From DATJLY01 sp035604615 (GTDB lineage: Bacteria; Pseudomonadota; Alphaproteobacteria; ATCC43930; CGMCC-115725): DNA of 64,000 bases. The notes below the pieces were generated by a model. It was not told where the DNA came from, did not search any database, and saw nothing but the letters and a program-made list of their open reading frames with translations. The translations under genes and the position numbers were made by a program. The stretch is from positions 164,708 through 228,707 of the forward strand of contig DATNID010000020.1 in the NCBI GenBank assembly GCA_035604615.1, read 5' to 3'. Shown here in pieces: positions 1-7,209 of this stretch. The first letter of the stretch is position 1; the number at the start of each line of letters is the position of its first letter.

Positions 1-1402
1 AGAAATCGGCGGCGTCCGCCAGCGCATCGGCAGCAAGCGCCGCACCCGGAATCTCGATCATCGCGCCCAAGGGCGGCAACGGATCGGGCAGGCGCGCGCC
101 GCGCCGGCGCAGGCGGCGCGCCACCAGGCTCAGCGTCTCGCGCACCCGGCGGATCTCGTCGACGTTGGTGATCATGGGCAACAGGATGCGCACCGGCCCG
201 AGCGCGGCGGCGCGCAGCATCGCCGCGAGCTGGGCCTCGAGGAGAGGCCGCTCCTTGAGCGACAGCCTGACGCCGCGCAAGCCCAGCGCCGGGTTGTTGC
301 TCTCGCTCGCCATTTCCGCGCTGAGCGGCGCCGCGAGCTTGTCGCCGCCGATATCGAGCGTGCGGAAGGTCACCGGCTTCCCGTCCATCCCCCGCACCAG
401 CCCGGCATAGGCCTTGTATTGCTCGTCCTCGTCGGGGAGATCCTCGCGGTTCATATAGAGGAACTCGGTGCGCACCAGGCCCAGCCCCTGCGCGCCCGCA
501 GCCAGGGCCTGATCGAGCTCGCGCGGCAGCTCGAGATTGGCCTGAAGTACGATCTCGATACTGTCGCGCGTCACCGCAGGCAGCCGCCGCAGGCGATGGA
601 GGCGCCGCTGTTCGCGTTCGAGCAGGCCGCGTTGCGCGGTGTAGCGCTCGATCGTATCGCGCGTCGGGTTAACGACGACGGTTCCGGCGCCGCCATCGAT
701 CAGCACGGTATCGCCCGGCTCGACATCGGTGAGAAGTGCGGCGATGCCGAGAATCGCCGGCAGATTCAAGGCGCGGGCCATGATCGCGGTGTGGCCTTCG
801 GCGCCGCCGAGCACGGTGGCGAAGCCGGCGATGCGGCGCGGATCGAGCAAGGCCGTATCGGCCGGCGTCAGCTCCTCGGCGAGGATCACGGTGCCCTCGG
901 GGAGGGACTGGAGAGCGACATAGGGCGTCTTGGTCAGGCTGCGCACCAGGCGCGCGCCGACGACGCGGACATCCTCGATGCGGCCGGCGAGATAGGCATC
1001 GCCCATGGCGGCGAAGCTGTCGCCGATCTCGCCGATTTCGTCCTGGACGGCGCGCTCGGCATTGATGCGATCCGCGGCAATGCGCCGCTCGACGCCGCGC
1101 ACCAGGCGCGAGCTCGCCAGCATGGCGAGATGCGCGTCGAGCAGGTACCCCATCTCCTCGGCGGCGGCACCCGGCAGCGCGGCGGCCTTGCCCTTGAGCT
1201 TGCGAAGCTGCTTCAGCGAGAGCTGGACGGCGTCGTTGAACCGCGCCAGCTCGGCCGGCACGGCGCTCGCCTCGACCCGGTACTCGGGCACGACGATGTG
1301 GCTGTTGTCGATGACGAAGGCAGGACCGATGGCGATCCCGGGCGAGACCGCCAATCCGTGCAACACGCGCTCGTCCTTGCGCGATCCCCCGTCAGTTTTC
1401 AT
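1..1402 (-). CDS. ptsP: Phosphoenolpyruvate-protein phosphotransferase, enzyme I of the PTS (partial; C-terminus outside window)
   Basis: Enzyme I takes phosphate from PEP and passes it to HPr in the cytoplasm. The first 467 codons are present; the usual length is near 580-590, so the end of the PEP-binding TIM barrel lies beyond the left edge. The N-terminus reads like classical EI (VLHGLAVSPGIAIGPA, about residues 13-28), and the phosphorylation site GGAEGHTAIMARAL places the active histidine at residue 204. The ATG at 1400-1402 overlaps the end of HPr by 11 bases, so the two are translationally coupled. There is no N-terminal GAF domain, so this is plain EI rather than the nitrogen-type EI-Ntr, although some annotators use ptsP for both. 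No sugar permease lies nearby, which suggests a regulatory PTS. Confidence 0.95.
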   Translation of the reverse strand, partial: MKTDGGSRKDERVLHGLAVSPGIAIGPAFVIDNSHIVVPEYRVEASAVPAELARFNDAVQLSLKQLRKLKGKAAALPGAAAEEMGYLLDAHLAMLASSRLVRGVERRIAADRINAERAVQDEIGEIGDSFAAMGDAYLAGRIEDVRVVGARLVRSLTKTPYVALQSLPEGTVILAEELTPADTALLDPRRIAGFATVLGGAEGHTAIMARALNLPAILGIAALLTDVEPGDTVLIDGGAGTVVVNPTRDTIERYTAQRGLLEREQRRLHRLRRLPAVTRDSIEIVLQANLELPRELDQALAAGAQGLGLVRTEFLYMNREDLPDEDEQYKAYAGLVRGMDGKPVTFRTLDIGGDKLAAPLSAEMASESNNPALGLRGVRLSLKERPLLEAQLAAMLRAAALGPVRILLPMITNVDEIRRVRETLSLVARRLRRRGARLPDPLPPLGAMIEIPGAALAADALADAADF

Positions 1403-1691
1403 CGAACCCGCCCGAGATGAGCGCCGCGAGCGCCGCGACCGCGCGCGCGGCGTCGGGTCCCGTGGCATGAAGCTCTATCTCGGTGCCGGGGCCGGCCGCA
1501 AGCATCATGAGTCCCATGATCGAGCGGCCGGAAACCGAGGTGCCGGCCTTGGCGACGGTGACCTCGGCGTTGAATTCAAATGCGAGCTTGACGAAGCGTG
1601 CCGCGGCACGGGCGTGGAGTCCGCGCCGGTTGCAGATCGTGACGGTGCGCCCGGCGGTCTCGTCGCCGGGAGAGGGCGCGTCGTCCATCAA
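1392..1691 (-). CDS. ptsH: HPr-like phosphocarrier protein
   Basis: A 99-residue HPr that relays phosphate from EI to the EIIA encoded just upstream. The phosphorylatable histidine is His26 in NRRGLHARAAARFV. Ser57 in SGRSIMGLMML is the equivalent of the regulatory Ser46, the target of HPr kinase, which is encoded two genes upstream. Both control residues are intact. The protein has a roughly 14-residue N-terminal extension over classical 85-88 residue HPr. Its start overlaps the EIIA stop as ATGA and its end overlaps the EI start, so the three are one translational unit. Confidence 0.96.
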   Translation of the reverse strand: MMDDAPSPGDETAGRTVTICNRRGLHARAAARFVKLAFEFNAEVTVAKAGTSVSGRSIMGLMMLAAGPGTEIELHATGPDAARAVAALAALISGGFDEN

Positions 1692-2092
1692 CGAACATCG
1701 GCGAGGAGCTGGGAGGCGACATTGATGTATTTGCGTCCCGCCTCCTGCGCGCCGCGCACGGCGTTGGCGAGGGTTTCGGTCTGGCGCAGGCTCGCGAGTT
1801 TGATCAGCATCGGCAGATTGATGCCCGCGATGACCTCGATCTTGGCGCGGTCCATGATCGAGATCGCGAGGTTCGACGGCGTGCCGCCGAACATGTCGGT
1901 GAGGAGCACCACGCCGCTGCCGTCATCGACCTCGGCGACCGAGCGCACGATGTCCTGGCGGCGCTTCTCCATGTCGTCGTCGGGCCCGATGCACACCGCC
2001 GCGACATTGCGCTGCGGTCCCACGACATGCTCGAGGGCCGCGATGAACTCGGCGGCGAGCCTGCCATGGGTGACGAGAACCATGCCAATCAT
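1688..2092 (-). CDS. PTS mannose/fructose-type EIIA domain protein
   Basis: A free-standing EIIA of the mannose family, 134 residues. It accepts phosphate from HPr on His9 (MVLVTHG near the N-terminus). The LLTDMFGGTPSN segment (about residues 63-74) is diagnostic of the fold. The ATG at 2090-2092 overlaps the rapZ stop (ATGA); an alternative ATG sits three codons downstream at 2081-2083. No IIB, IIC or IID genes are near. In alphaproteobacteria this set (EI, HPr, EIIA, HprK) is thought to act as a phosphorylation-state sensor rather than a sugar importer; that role is inferred from family and context, not visible in this sequence. Confidence 0.93.
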   Translation of the reverse strand: MIGMVLVTHGRLAAEFIAALEHVVGPQRNVAAVCIGPDDDMEKRRQDIVRSVAEVDDGSGVVLLTDMFGGTPSNLAISIMDRAKIEVIAGINLPMLIKLASLRQTETLANAVRGAQEAGRKYINVASQLLADVR

Positions 2093-3012
2093 GCGATGTC
2101 CTTCAATGACGGCACGAGCGTAGCTTGGGCCGGAGCGGCCCCGCGGTCGATGTCGCGATGCGCAAGCTCGACCCGCCGGCCCTTGCCGCCGAGCCAGGCA
2201 GCAAGACGCTCGGCGCAGAAGACCGAACGATGGCGGCCACCGGTGCAGCCAATGGCGATGGTGAGATAGGTTTTGCCCTCGCGCTCGTAGCGCGGCAATG
2301 CGTCTTCGACCCAGCGGCACAACGAGTCGAATAGGCGGGCAAAGTCCGGGTCCTGCTCGATATAGGCGCCGACATCGGCCTCGCGTCCGGTCTTGGGGCG
2401 CAGCGCATCGACGTAATGGGGATTGCGCAGGAAGCGCACGTCGAACACGAGATCGGCGTCGCGGGGAAGACCGTGGCGATAGGCAAAGGAGGTAACGAAA
2501 ATCGCGATGCCGGGTTCCGCATCGAGCGCGAAATGTCCGTGGAGGATGCGCTTCAGGTCTGACGGCATCAGCGTGGAACTGTCGATCACCACGTCGGCGC
2601 GGCCGCGCAAGGGCCACAGCCGCTGCCGCTCGAGCCTGATCCCGTCCGCGACGGGACGCTCCAGCGCCAAGGGGTGGCGCCGACGGGTTTCGGTGTAGCG
2701 CCGCTCCAGCAGCTCGTCGTCGCAATCGAGGAAGACCACTTCGAGATCGAGATTGTGCTCGGCGACCAGGTGCTCGAGCGCCTCGACCAGCGCCGGGACT
2801 GCGAAATCGCGCGTCCGCACGTCGACGCCCACCGCCAATGGCACCCGCGTCGCCTGCGGACCCACCAGGTTCGGCAGCAGCGACAGGGGCAGGTTGTCGA
2901 CCGCCTCGTAACCCATGTCCTCGAGCGTCTTGAGGGCGGTCGATCGCCCCGCCCCGGACATGCCGGTGACCACCACCAGCCGGCCTTGGGCGGCGCGGGC
3001 GGTGTCGCTCAT
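2089..3012 (-). CDS. rapZ: RapZ/YvcJ family nucleotide-binding protein
   Basis: A 307-residue member of the RapZ family. The P-loop GMSGAGRS is at about residues 17-24 and the conserved C-terminal signature IGCTGGRHRSV is near residue 255. In enterobacteria RapZ is an RNA adaptor controlling glucosamine-6-phosphate synthase mRNA; in other bacteria the homologue only shows nucleotide hydrolysis, so the cellular role here is open. The start overlaps the hprK stop (ATGA) and the stop overlaps the EIIA start. Placement between hprK and the PTS genes is the classical alphaproteobacterial arrangement. Confidence 0.96.
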   Translation of the reverse strand: MSDTARAAQGRLVVVTGMSGAGRSTALKTLEDMGYEAVDNLPLSLLPNLVGPQATRVPLAVGVDVRTRDFAVPALVEALEHLVAEHNLDLEVVFLDCDDELLERRYTETRRRHPLALERPVADGIRLERQRLWPLRGRADVVIDSSTLMPSDLKRILHGHFALDAEPGIAIFVTSFAYRHGLPRDADLVFDVRFLRNPHYVDALRPKTGREADVGAYIEQDPDFARLFDSLCRWVEDALPRYEREGKTYLTIAIGCTGGRHRSVFCAERLAAWLGGKGRRVELAHRDIDRGAAPAQATLVPSLKDIA

Positions 3013-3509
3013 GATGGGGCGAACGCTCCGGCAAGAGACGGCGCCGCCAGCGCCTCGAGCGCCAGCCGTAGCTTGGCCGGCGCCGAGGCCGCAAAAGGGT
3101 CGAGCGCCAAAAGCGGAAAGGACAGGCCCTCGAGAGTGCAGCTTCTTGGCTCCGGAAGCCGGTCGATCGCGTCCGCCGCGGCCAGGTCGACCACGAGTCG
3201 CAAGCAGGCGCGCGGAACATAAGGCACCCGCACGATGCCGAGCCCGCGCACCTCGATCAGGCCGGCTAGCTCGGGCGGGGCGCTCATTTCGAGAGTTGCT
3301 CCGACGCGGTCGAGGGCGGTCTGGTCGTCGGCCACCAACTTGGCGCCCTGGTCGAGGAGACGGAGCGCCAAGTCAGACTTGCCGCTCCCGGATGCTCCGC
3401 GCAGCAGGATGCCTTCCCCTCCGACCGCCACAGAAGTGCCATAGACTCGGCTCATAGGGCGCTTTAGGTGCGCCGCCAATTGGTTAAAGTCAATGGTCTC
3501 GCAGTGCAC
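3009..3509 (-). CDS. hprK: HPr kinase/phosphorylase, short alphaproteobacterial form
   Basis: Phosphorylates or dephosphorylates HPr on the regulatory serine (Ser57 of the HPr here). At 166 residues at most it is about half the length of Gram-positive HprK and keeps only the C-terminal kinase domain: P-loop GASGSGKS (about 38-45), AKLVADDQT, and the EVRGLGIV signature. The N-terminal domain is absent, as is usual in alphaproteobacteria. The start is uncertain. The GTG at 3507-3509 gives the full length; an internal ATG at 3453-3455 (MSRVYGTSVAV) would give 148 residues and is closer to the conserved start. A 124-base gap separates it from chvG, so it may have its own promoter. Confidence 0.93.
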   Translation of the reverse strand: MHCETIDFNQLAAHLKRPMSRVYGTSVAVGGEGILLRGASGSGKSDLALRLLDQGAKLVADDQTALDRVGATLEMSAPPELAGLIEVRGLGIVRVPYVPRACLRLVVDLAAADAIDRLPEPRSCTLEGLSFPLLALDPFAASAPAKLRLALEALAAPSLAGAFAPS

Positions 3510-3633
3510 CTAATGGTTGCGATGGGATGCAATCAAGAAATAGTTACCATATGCGTACAATCCACCATGGCTAGCAGAGCGACCGTTAGGGTTGCTGCTG
3601 TGCAACAAAGCCGCAGACTGCCCCGAGATTCGC

Positions 3634-5334
3634 TCACGCCCCCGGTAGGCGCACGGTGAAGCGGGCGCCGACGATGGCGCCTTCGGAATCGCGACGGTTC
3701 TCCGCACCGACGGTGCCGCGATGGGCCTCGACAATCTGTTTCGAGATCGACAGGCCGAGGCCCGAATGGGTGCCGAACTTTTCGCCTGCCGGTCGCTCCG
3801 AGTAGAAGCGATCGAAGATCGCCTCGAGCTTGCCCTCGGGGATGCCGGGCCCCTCGTCCTCGATCGTCACCTCGACGCGATCGCCGCGGCGCTGCGCGGC
3901 GATGCGGATTATCCCGCCGGGCGGACTGAACGAAATCGCGTTAGCAATCAGGTTGCGGAACACCTGGACCAGCCTGCCCTCGATGCCGATAACAGCGAGC
4001 TGCGCCGTACGGCCGCTGGACGCTTCGGGCAGCACCAGAACGAGCTGCGGCGCGCCATCGCCGGCTGTCGCGCGATCGACTTCGACCAGCGCCTCGAGCA
4101 TGTGCTCGATCGCGACCGGCGTCAGTTCGCCGCGCGACAGTTCGGCATCGAGCCGCGACGCGTCGGAAATGTCGGTGATGAGCCGGTCCAGGCGCTCCAC
4201 GTCTTCCTGCACCAACGCCAGTAATTTGCGCTGTTTTGCCGGATCCTCGACCCGCGCTGCCGTCTCCACGGCGCTCTTGAGCGAGGTGAGCGGGTTCTTG
4301 ATTTCGTGCGCCACGTCGGCGGCGAAACGCTCGATCGCATCCATACGCTGCCACAGCGCGCTCGTCATGTCGCGTAGCGCGCCCGCGAGATCCCCGATCT
4401 CGTCGCGCCGCGCGCTGAGATCGGGGATCGCAACCTGGCGCCCGTGTCCGCGCCGCACTCGCTCGGCCGCGGCGGCGAGCCGGCGGATTGGCTGCGCGAT
4501 CGTGCCGGCGAGGTAGATCGACAACAGCACGGTGACGCCGAGCGCCATGGCGAATACTTTCAGGATCTCGAACCGCACCGCGCGAACCGCCTGTTCGATC
4601 TCGGCGCTGCCCTTTGAAAGAAGCACGACGCCCAGCACCTGCTTGTAGCGCTGCACCGGCACCGCGGCGGTAAGGATCAGTCCGTCCTCCGTCTTGTCCT
4701 CGCGCACGGCGGTGACGGCGTCGCCGGCGAGCGCCTTTCCCACTTCGGGATAATCGGCGGCGGACTCGTTCTCGCGCTCGCGGTAGGGACGATAATGGTC
4801 GCGCCACGGCGTCACACCGCTGAGAAAATCATAGATCGCGGCGGCGGCGCGCTGAACGATCCCGCCCTCGCCCGGCGGCGGCAGCTCCTGGATCTGCACC
4901 ACGCCGCCCGGTCCGCGCAAAAGGCGCGTGTCGCCGACCAGCGCGCCCTGGGCGTCGAACAGCCGGGCGCGCGCGTGGGTCGGCTCGACCAGCCGGCGCA
5001 TCATGTCGCGGCCAAGTTCGGGGACCAGCGACTGGCCCTCGCCCGCGACATCGCTCACCGCGCCCTCGCCCAACGCGGCCGCAAAGATCTGGCCCTGGGT
5101 CTTGAGCGACTCGATCTCGGCCGCAACCAGGCTCTGTTGATATTCGCCGAGATAGAGGAGTCCCAACCCCAACAGCGCCAGCGCAACGACGTTGACGGCG
5201 AGAATGCGCCGCGTCAGCGGCGACAGGCGGCCGCGGCGATAACGGCGCTCGCGCTGCTGCGCCGCCGCGGAGGCCAACGATGGTTGGGACGCGGCGCTCG
5301 TGTCAGGCGTCGCGGTAGCGATATCCAACGCCAT
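3634..5334 (-). CDS. chvG: Two-component sensor histidine kinase ChvG
   Basis: Membrane sensor kinase of the ChvG-ChvI acid/cell-envelope stress system, 566 residues from the chosen ATG. One membrane segment lies near residues 42-60 (ILAVNVVALALLGLGLLYL), followed by a periplasmic loop and a second segment, a HAMP region, the H-box FAADVAHEIKNPLTSLKSA with the phospho-histidine, the N-box RNLIANAISFSPP, and ATP-lid motifs DEGPGIPEG and SGLGLSISKQIVEAH. The ATG at 5332-5334 lies inside the end of chvI (32-base overlap). An in-frame start further upstream would add about 30 unlike-looking residues, so I rejected it. Its partner is ChvI, immediately upstream. Confidence 0.93.
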   Translation of the reverse strand: MALDIATATPDTSAASQPSLASAAAQQRERRYRRGRLSPLTRRILAVNVVALALLGLGLLYLGEYQQSLVAAEIESLKTQGQIFAAALGEGAVSDVAGEGQSLVPELGRDMMRRLVEPTHARARLFDAQGALVGDTRLLRGPGGVVQIQELPPPGEGGIVQRAAAAIYDFLSGVTPWRDHYRPYRERENESAADYPEVGKALAGDAVTAVREDKTEDGLILTAAVPVQRYKQVLGVVLLSKGSAEIEQAVRAVRFEILKVFAMALGVTVLLSIYLAGTIAQPIRRLAAAAERVRRGHGRQVAIPDLSARRDEIGDLAGALRDMTSALWQRMDAIERFAADVAHEIKNPLTSLKSAVETAARVEDPAKQRKLLALVQEDVERLDRLITDISDASRLDAELSRGELTPVAIEHMLEALVEVDRATAGDGAPQLVLVLPEASSGRTAQLAVIGIEGRLVQVFRNLIANAISFSPPGGIIRIAAQRRGDRVEVTIEDEGPGIPEGKLEAIFDRFYSERPAGEKFGTHSGLGLSISKQIVEAHRGTVGAENRRDSEGAIVGARFTVRLPGA

Positions 5335-6001
5335 AGAGGGTTTCGATCTGAGCGAAATCCTGGTCGACCGCCTTAAACTTCTTACGCAGGCGCTTGATGT
5401 GGCTGTCGATGGTGCGGTCATCGACATAGATATGCTCGCCGTAGGCTCCGTCCATGAGCTGGTCGCGGCTCTTGACGTGCCCCGGCCGCAGCGCGAGCGA
5501 CTTCAGGATCAGGAACTCGGTGACGGTGAGATCGACATTCTGTGTCCGCCAGCTGCATTGATGGCGGCCTGGATCGAGCATTAGTTCGCCGCGCTGGATC
5601 ACCGGCTCGGCCTCGCCGGTCCCGGCGTCGCGCGCTAGCTCGCCGCGGCGCAGGAGCGCACGGATGCGCTCGACCAGGAGACGCTGCGAGAATGGCTTCT
5701 TGATGTAGTCGTCGGCACCCATACGCAGGCCGAGCACCTCGTCCACCTCGTCGTCTTTGGAGGTCAGGAAGATCACCGGCATGGCGCTGTCCTTGCGCAG
5801 ATGGCCGAGCAGCTCCATGCCATCCATGCGCGGCATCTTGATGTCGAGGATAGCGAGATCGACCGGCGTCTGCGTCAGGCCCCGCAACGCCTCGGTGCCG
5901 TCGCTGTAGCAGCGCACGGTGAACCCCTCGGCCTCGAGTGCCATCGACACCGATGCCAGGATGTTGCGGTCATCATCGACTAAGGCAATCGTGTTCGCCA
6001 C
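5303..6001 (-). CDS. chvI: Two-component response regulator ChvI (OmpR family)
   Basis: OmpR/PhoB-type DNA-binding response regulator, 232 residues. The receiver domain begins TIALVDDDRNILASVS, with the acidic pocket at residues 9-11 and phospho-acceptor Asp53 in LAILDIKMPRMDG. The C-terminal winged helix ends VDDRTIDSHIKRLRKKF and GVGYRYRDA. I chose the GTG at 5999-6001 because AGAGGTG sits at ideal distance upstream and the family starts just before TIALVDDD; a start at 6049 would add 16 non-conserved residues. In Agrobacterium and Sinorhizobium ChvI controls envelope and acid-response genes, and pckA commonly lies next to it. Confidence 0.95.
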   Translation of the reverse strand: MANTIALVDDDRNILASVSMALEAEGFTVRCYSDGTEALRGLTQTPVDLAILDIKMPRMDGMELLGHLRKDSAMPVIFLTSKDDEVDEVLGLRMGADDYIKKPFSQRLLVERIRALLRRGELARDAGTGEAEPVIQRGELMLDPGRHQCSWRTQNVDLTVTEFLILKSLALRPGHVKSRDQLMDGAYGEHIYVDDRTIDSHIKRLRKKFKAVDQDFAQIETLYGVGYRYRDA

Positions 6002-6188
6002 AAGACACCTCTTTGCTACGCGTGTTAGCGGCCCATAGTCGCTCTTCACTGTGACGGATTCGGGGCGCGGCTGGGTCCCGCGCGGTCACCCTCCGACCTA
6101 GCCATTATATAGGTGGTTTCGACGATTCGTGCCTGGAAGACCCCGGACCGGGATTGTCTGGGGCAGAAGCAGGCGTTAAGGGAAGGAC

Positions 6189-6914
6189 ATGGCGGAGACC
6201 GAGAGCCCGGCACGGACGGCTCGGCGGGTAATGCGCGGCGCGGACCGGGCGGCGCTCGCCACCACGCTCGCAGGGTGGCCCTACGCCTCGCTGGTGCTAG
6301 TGGCACTCGATGCCGACCTGTCGCCGCTTCTCCTCATTTCGGAGCTGGCCGAGCACACCAAGAACCTGCGGCGCGAGACGCGGGCGTCGCTGCTATTTGA
6401 CGCGACTTTCGGGCTGGCGGACCCGCTGACCGGGGCCAGGGTGACGGTCCAGGGCCAAGCCGCGCCCGTCCGGGATGACCGGCTGCTCCAGCGCTTCGTC
6501 GCGCGCCATCCGTCGGCCGCCGCTTATGCCGGGTTCGGGGATTTCCACCTGTGGCGCCTCGTTCCGGAGCGGGCCCATCTCGTCGCCGGGTTCGGGCGGA
6601 TCCATTGGATCGAGGCGGCCGCGCTGGTTCCGCCGGCCGTGGCGGCGGCGGCCCTCGCCGCGGCCGAGCCCGGCATTCTCGCCCACATGAACGGCGACCA
6701 CCAGGTGGCGGTCGATTTGTACGCACAAAGACTGCTTGGCCGCGAAGGCGCCGGGTGGCGCGTCACCGGGGTCGATCCCGACGGCGCCGACCTGCGACTT
6801 GACGCCGCAGTGGCGCGGCTCGAGTTCGCCGCGCCGGCGGACAATGCCGAGGCGGTGCGGCGCGAATTCGTCCGGCTGGCGCGGAAAGCGCGCGGCGAAG
6901 AGGCGCGGCGCTAA
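6189..6914 (+). CDS. HugZ-like pyridoxamine-5'-phosphate-oxidase-fold protein with DUF2470 domain
   Basis: A 241-residue protein. The N-terminal split-barrel flavin/heme-binding domain covers about residues 10-150 (SPLLLISELAEHTKNL, TGARVTVQGQAAP, YAGFGDFHLWRLVP). A C-terminal DUF2470 domain covers about 160-235, with the characteristic HMNGDHQVAVDLYA. This architecture matches HugZ/HutZ-like proteins, some of which degrade heme; many homologues have no tested activity. It is divergent from chvI across 187 bases and in the same direction as the PEP carboxykinase gene downstream. The ATG is preceded by GGGAAGGAC, a good ribosome-binding site. Confidence 0.85.
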   Translation: MAETESPARTARRVMRGADRAALATTLAGWPYASLVLVALDADLSPLLLISELAEHTKNLRRETRASLLFDATFGLADPLTGARVTVQGQAAPVRDDRLLQRFVARHPSAAAYAGFGDFHLWRLVPERAHLVAGFGRIHWIEAAALVPPAVAAAALAAAEPGILAHMNGDHQVAVDLYAQRLLGREGAGWRVTGVDPDGADLRLDAAVARLEFAAPADNAEAVRREFVRLARKARGEEARR

Positions 6915-6968
6915 AGGTTAAGGGCCGCCGCGTCGTCTTTTGTCGTCTTTTATGGTCCGAAGACAGTG

Positions 6969-6998
6969 TTGCGGTATAGCGGCAGGCATTCGTAGAAT
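6969..6998 (+). promoter_or_regulatory. Possible sigma70-type promoter upstream of pckG
   Basis: TTGCGG at 6969-6974 and TAGAAT at 6993-6998 are separated by 18 bases, within the 295-base gap before the carboxykinase gene. The match is reasonable but based only on sequence, and it would leave a leader of about 200 bases. The direct repeat GTCGTCTTTT occurs twice just upstream, at about 6932-6950. Confidence 0.25.
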
Positions 6999-7209
6999 AG
7001 CGACTGGGGAAGCGTCTGACGCCACGCTGCACCGGCCTCGGCCTCAAGCAGCGGACGAGAATTCGAAACGGTTCGTCCCACCGCGGGAGAGCGGTGGGGG
7101 CGGGCGACGCATTCCCCGGCCGGAGCAGGCGAGCGGACGACCGCGCTCGCGCCCGTGAACGTCCGAGATTCCGCGGGCGGACGGTGGCTTAGGAGTGAAA
7201 GAGGACGGC

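Noticed and set aside
419..1420. Long plus-strand frame opposite enzyme I
   Set aside because: It is antisense to ptsP and is explained by codon bias. It has no family resemblance.
1688..3220. A 510-codon open frame on the minus strand spanning rapZ and EIIA
   Set aside because: Only its last 134 codons match a family (EIIA). The rest is an out-of-frame shadow of rapZ, common in GC-rich DNA.
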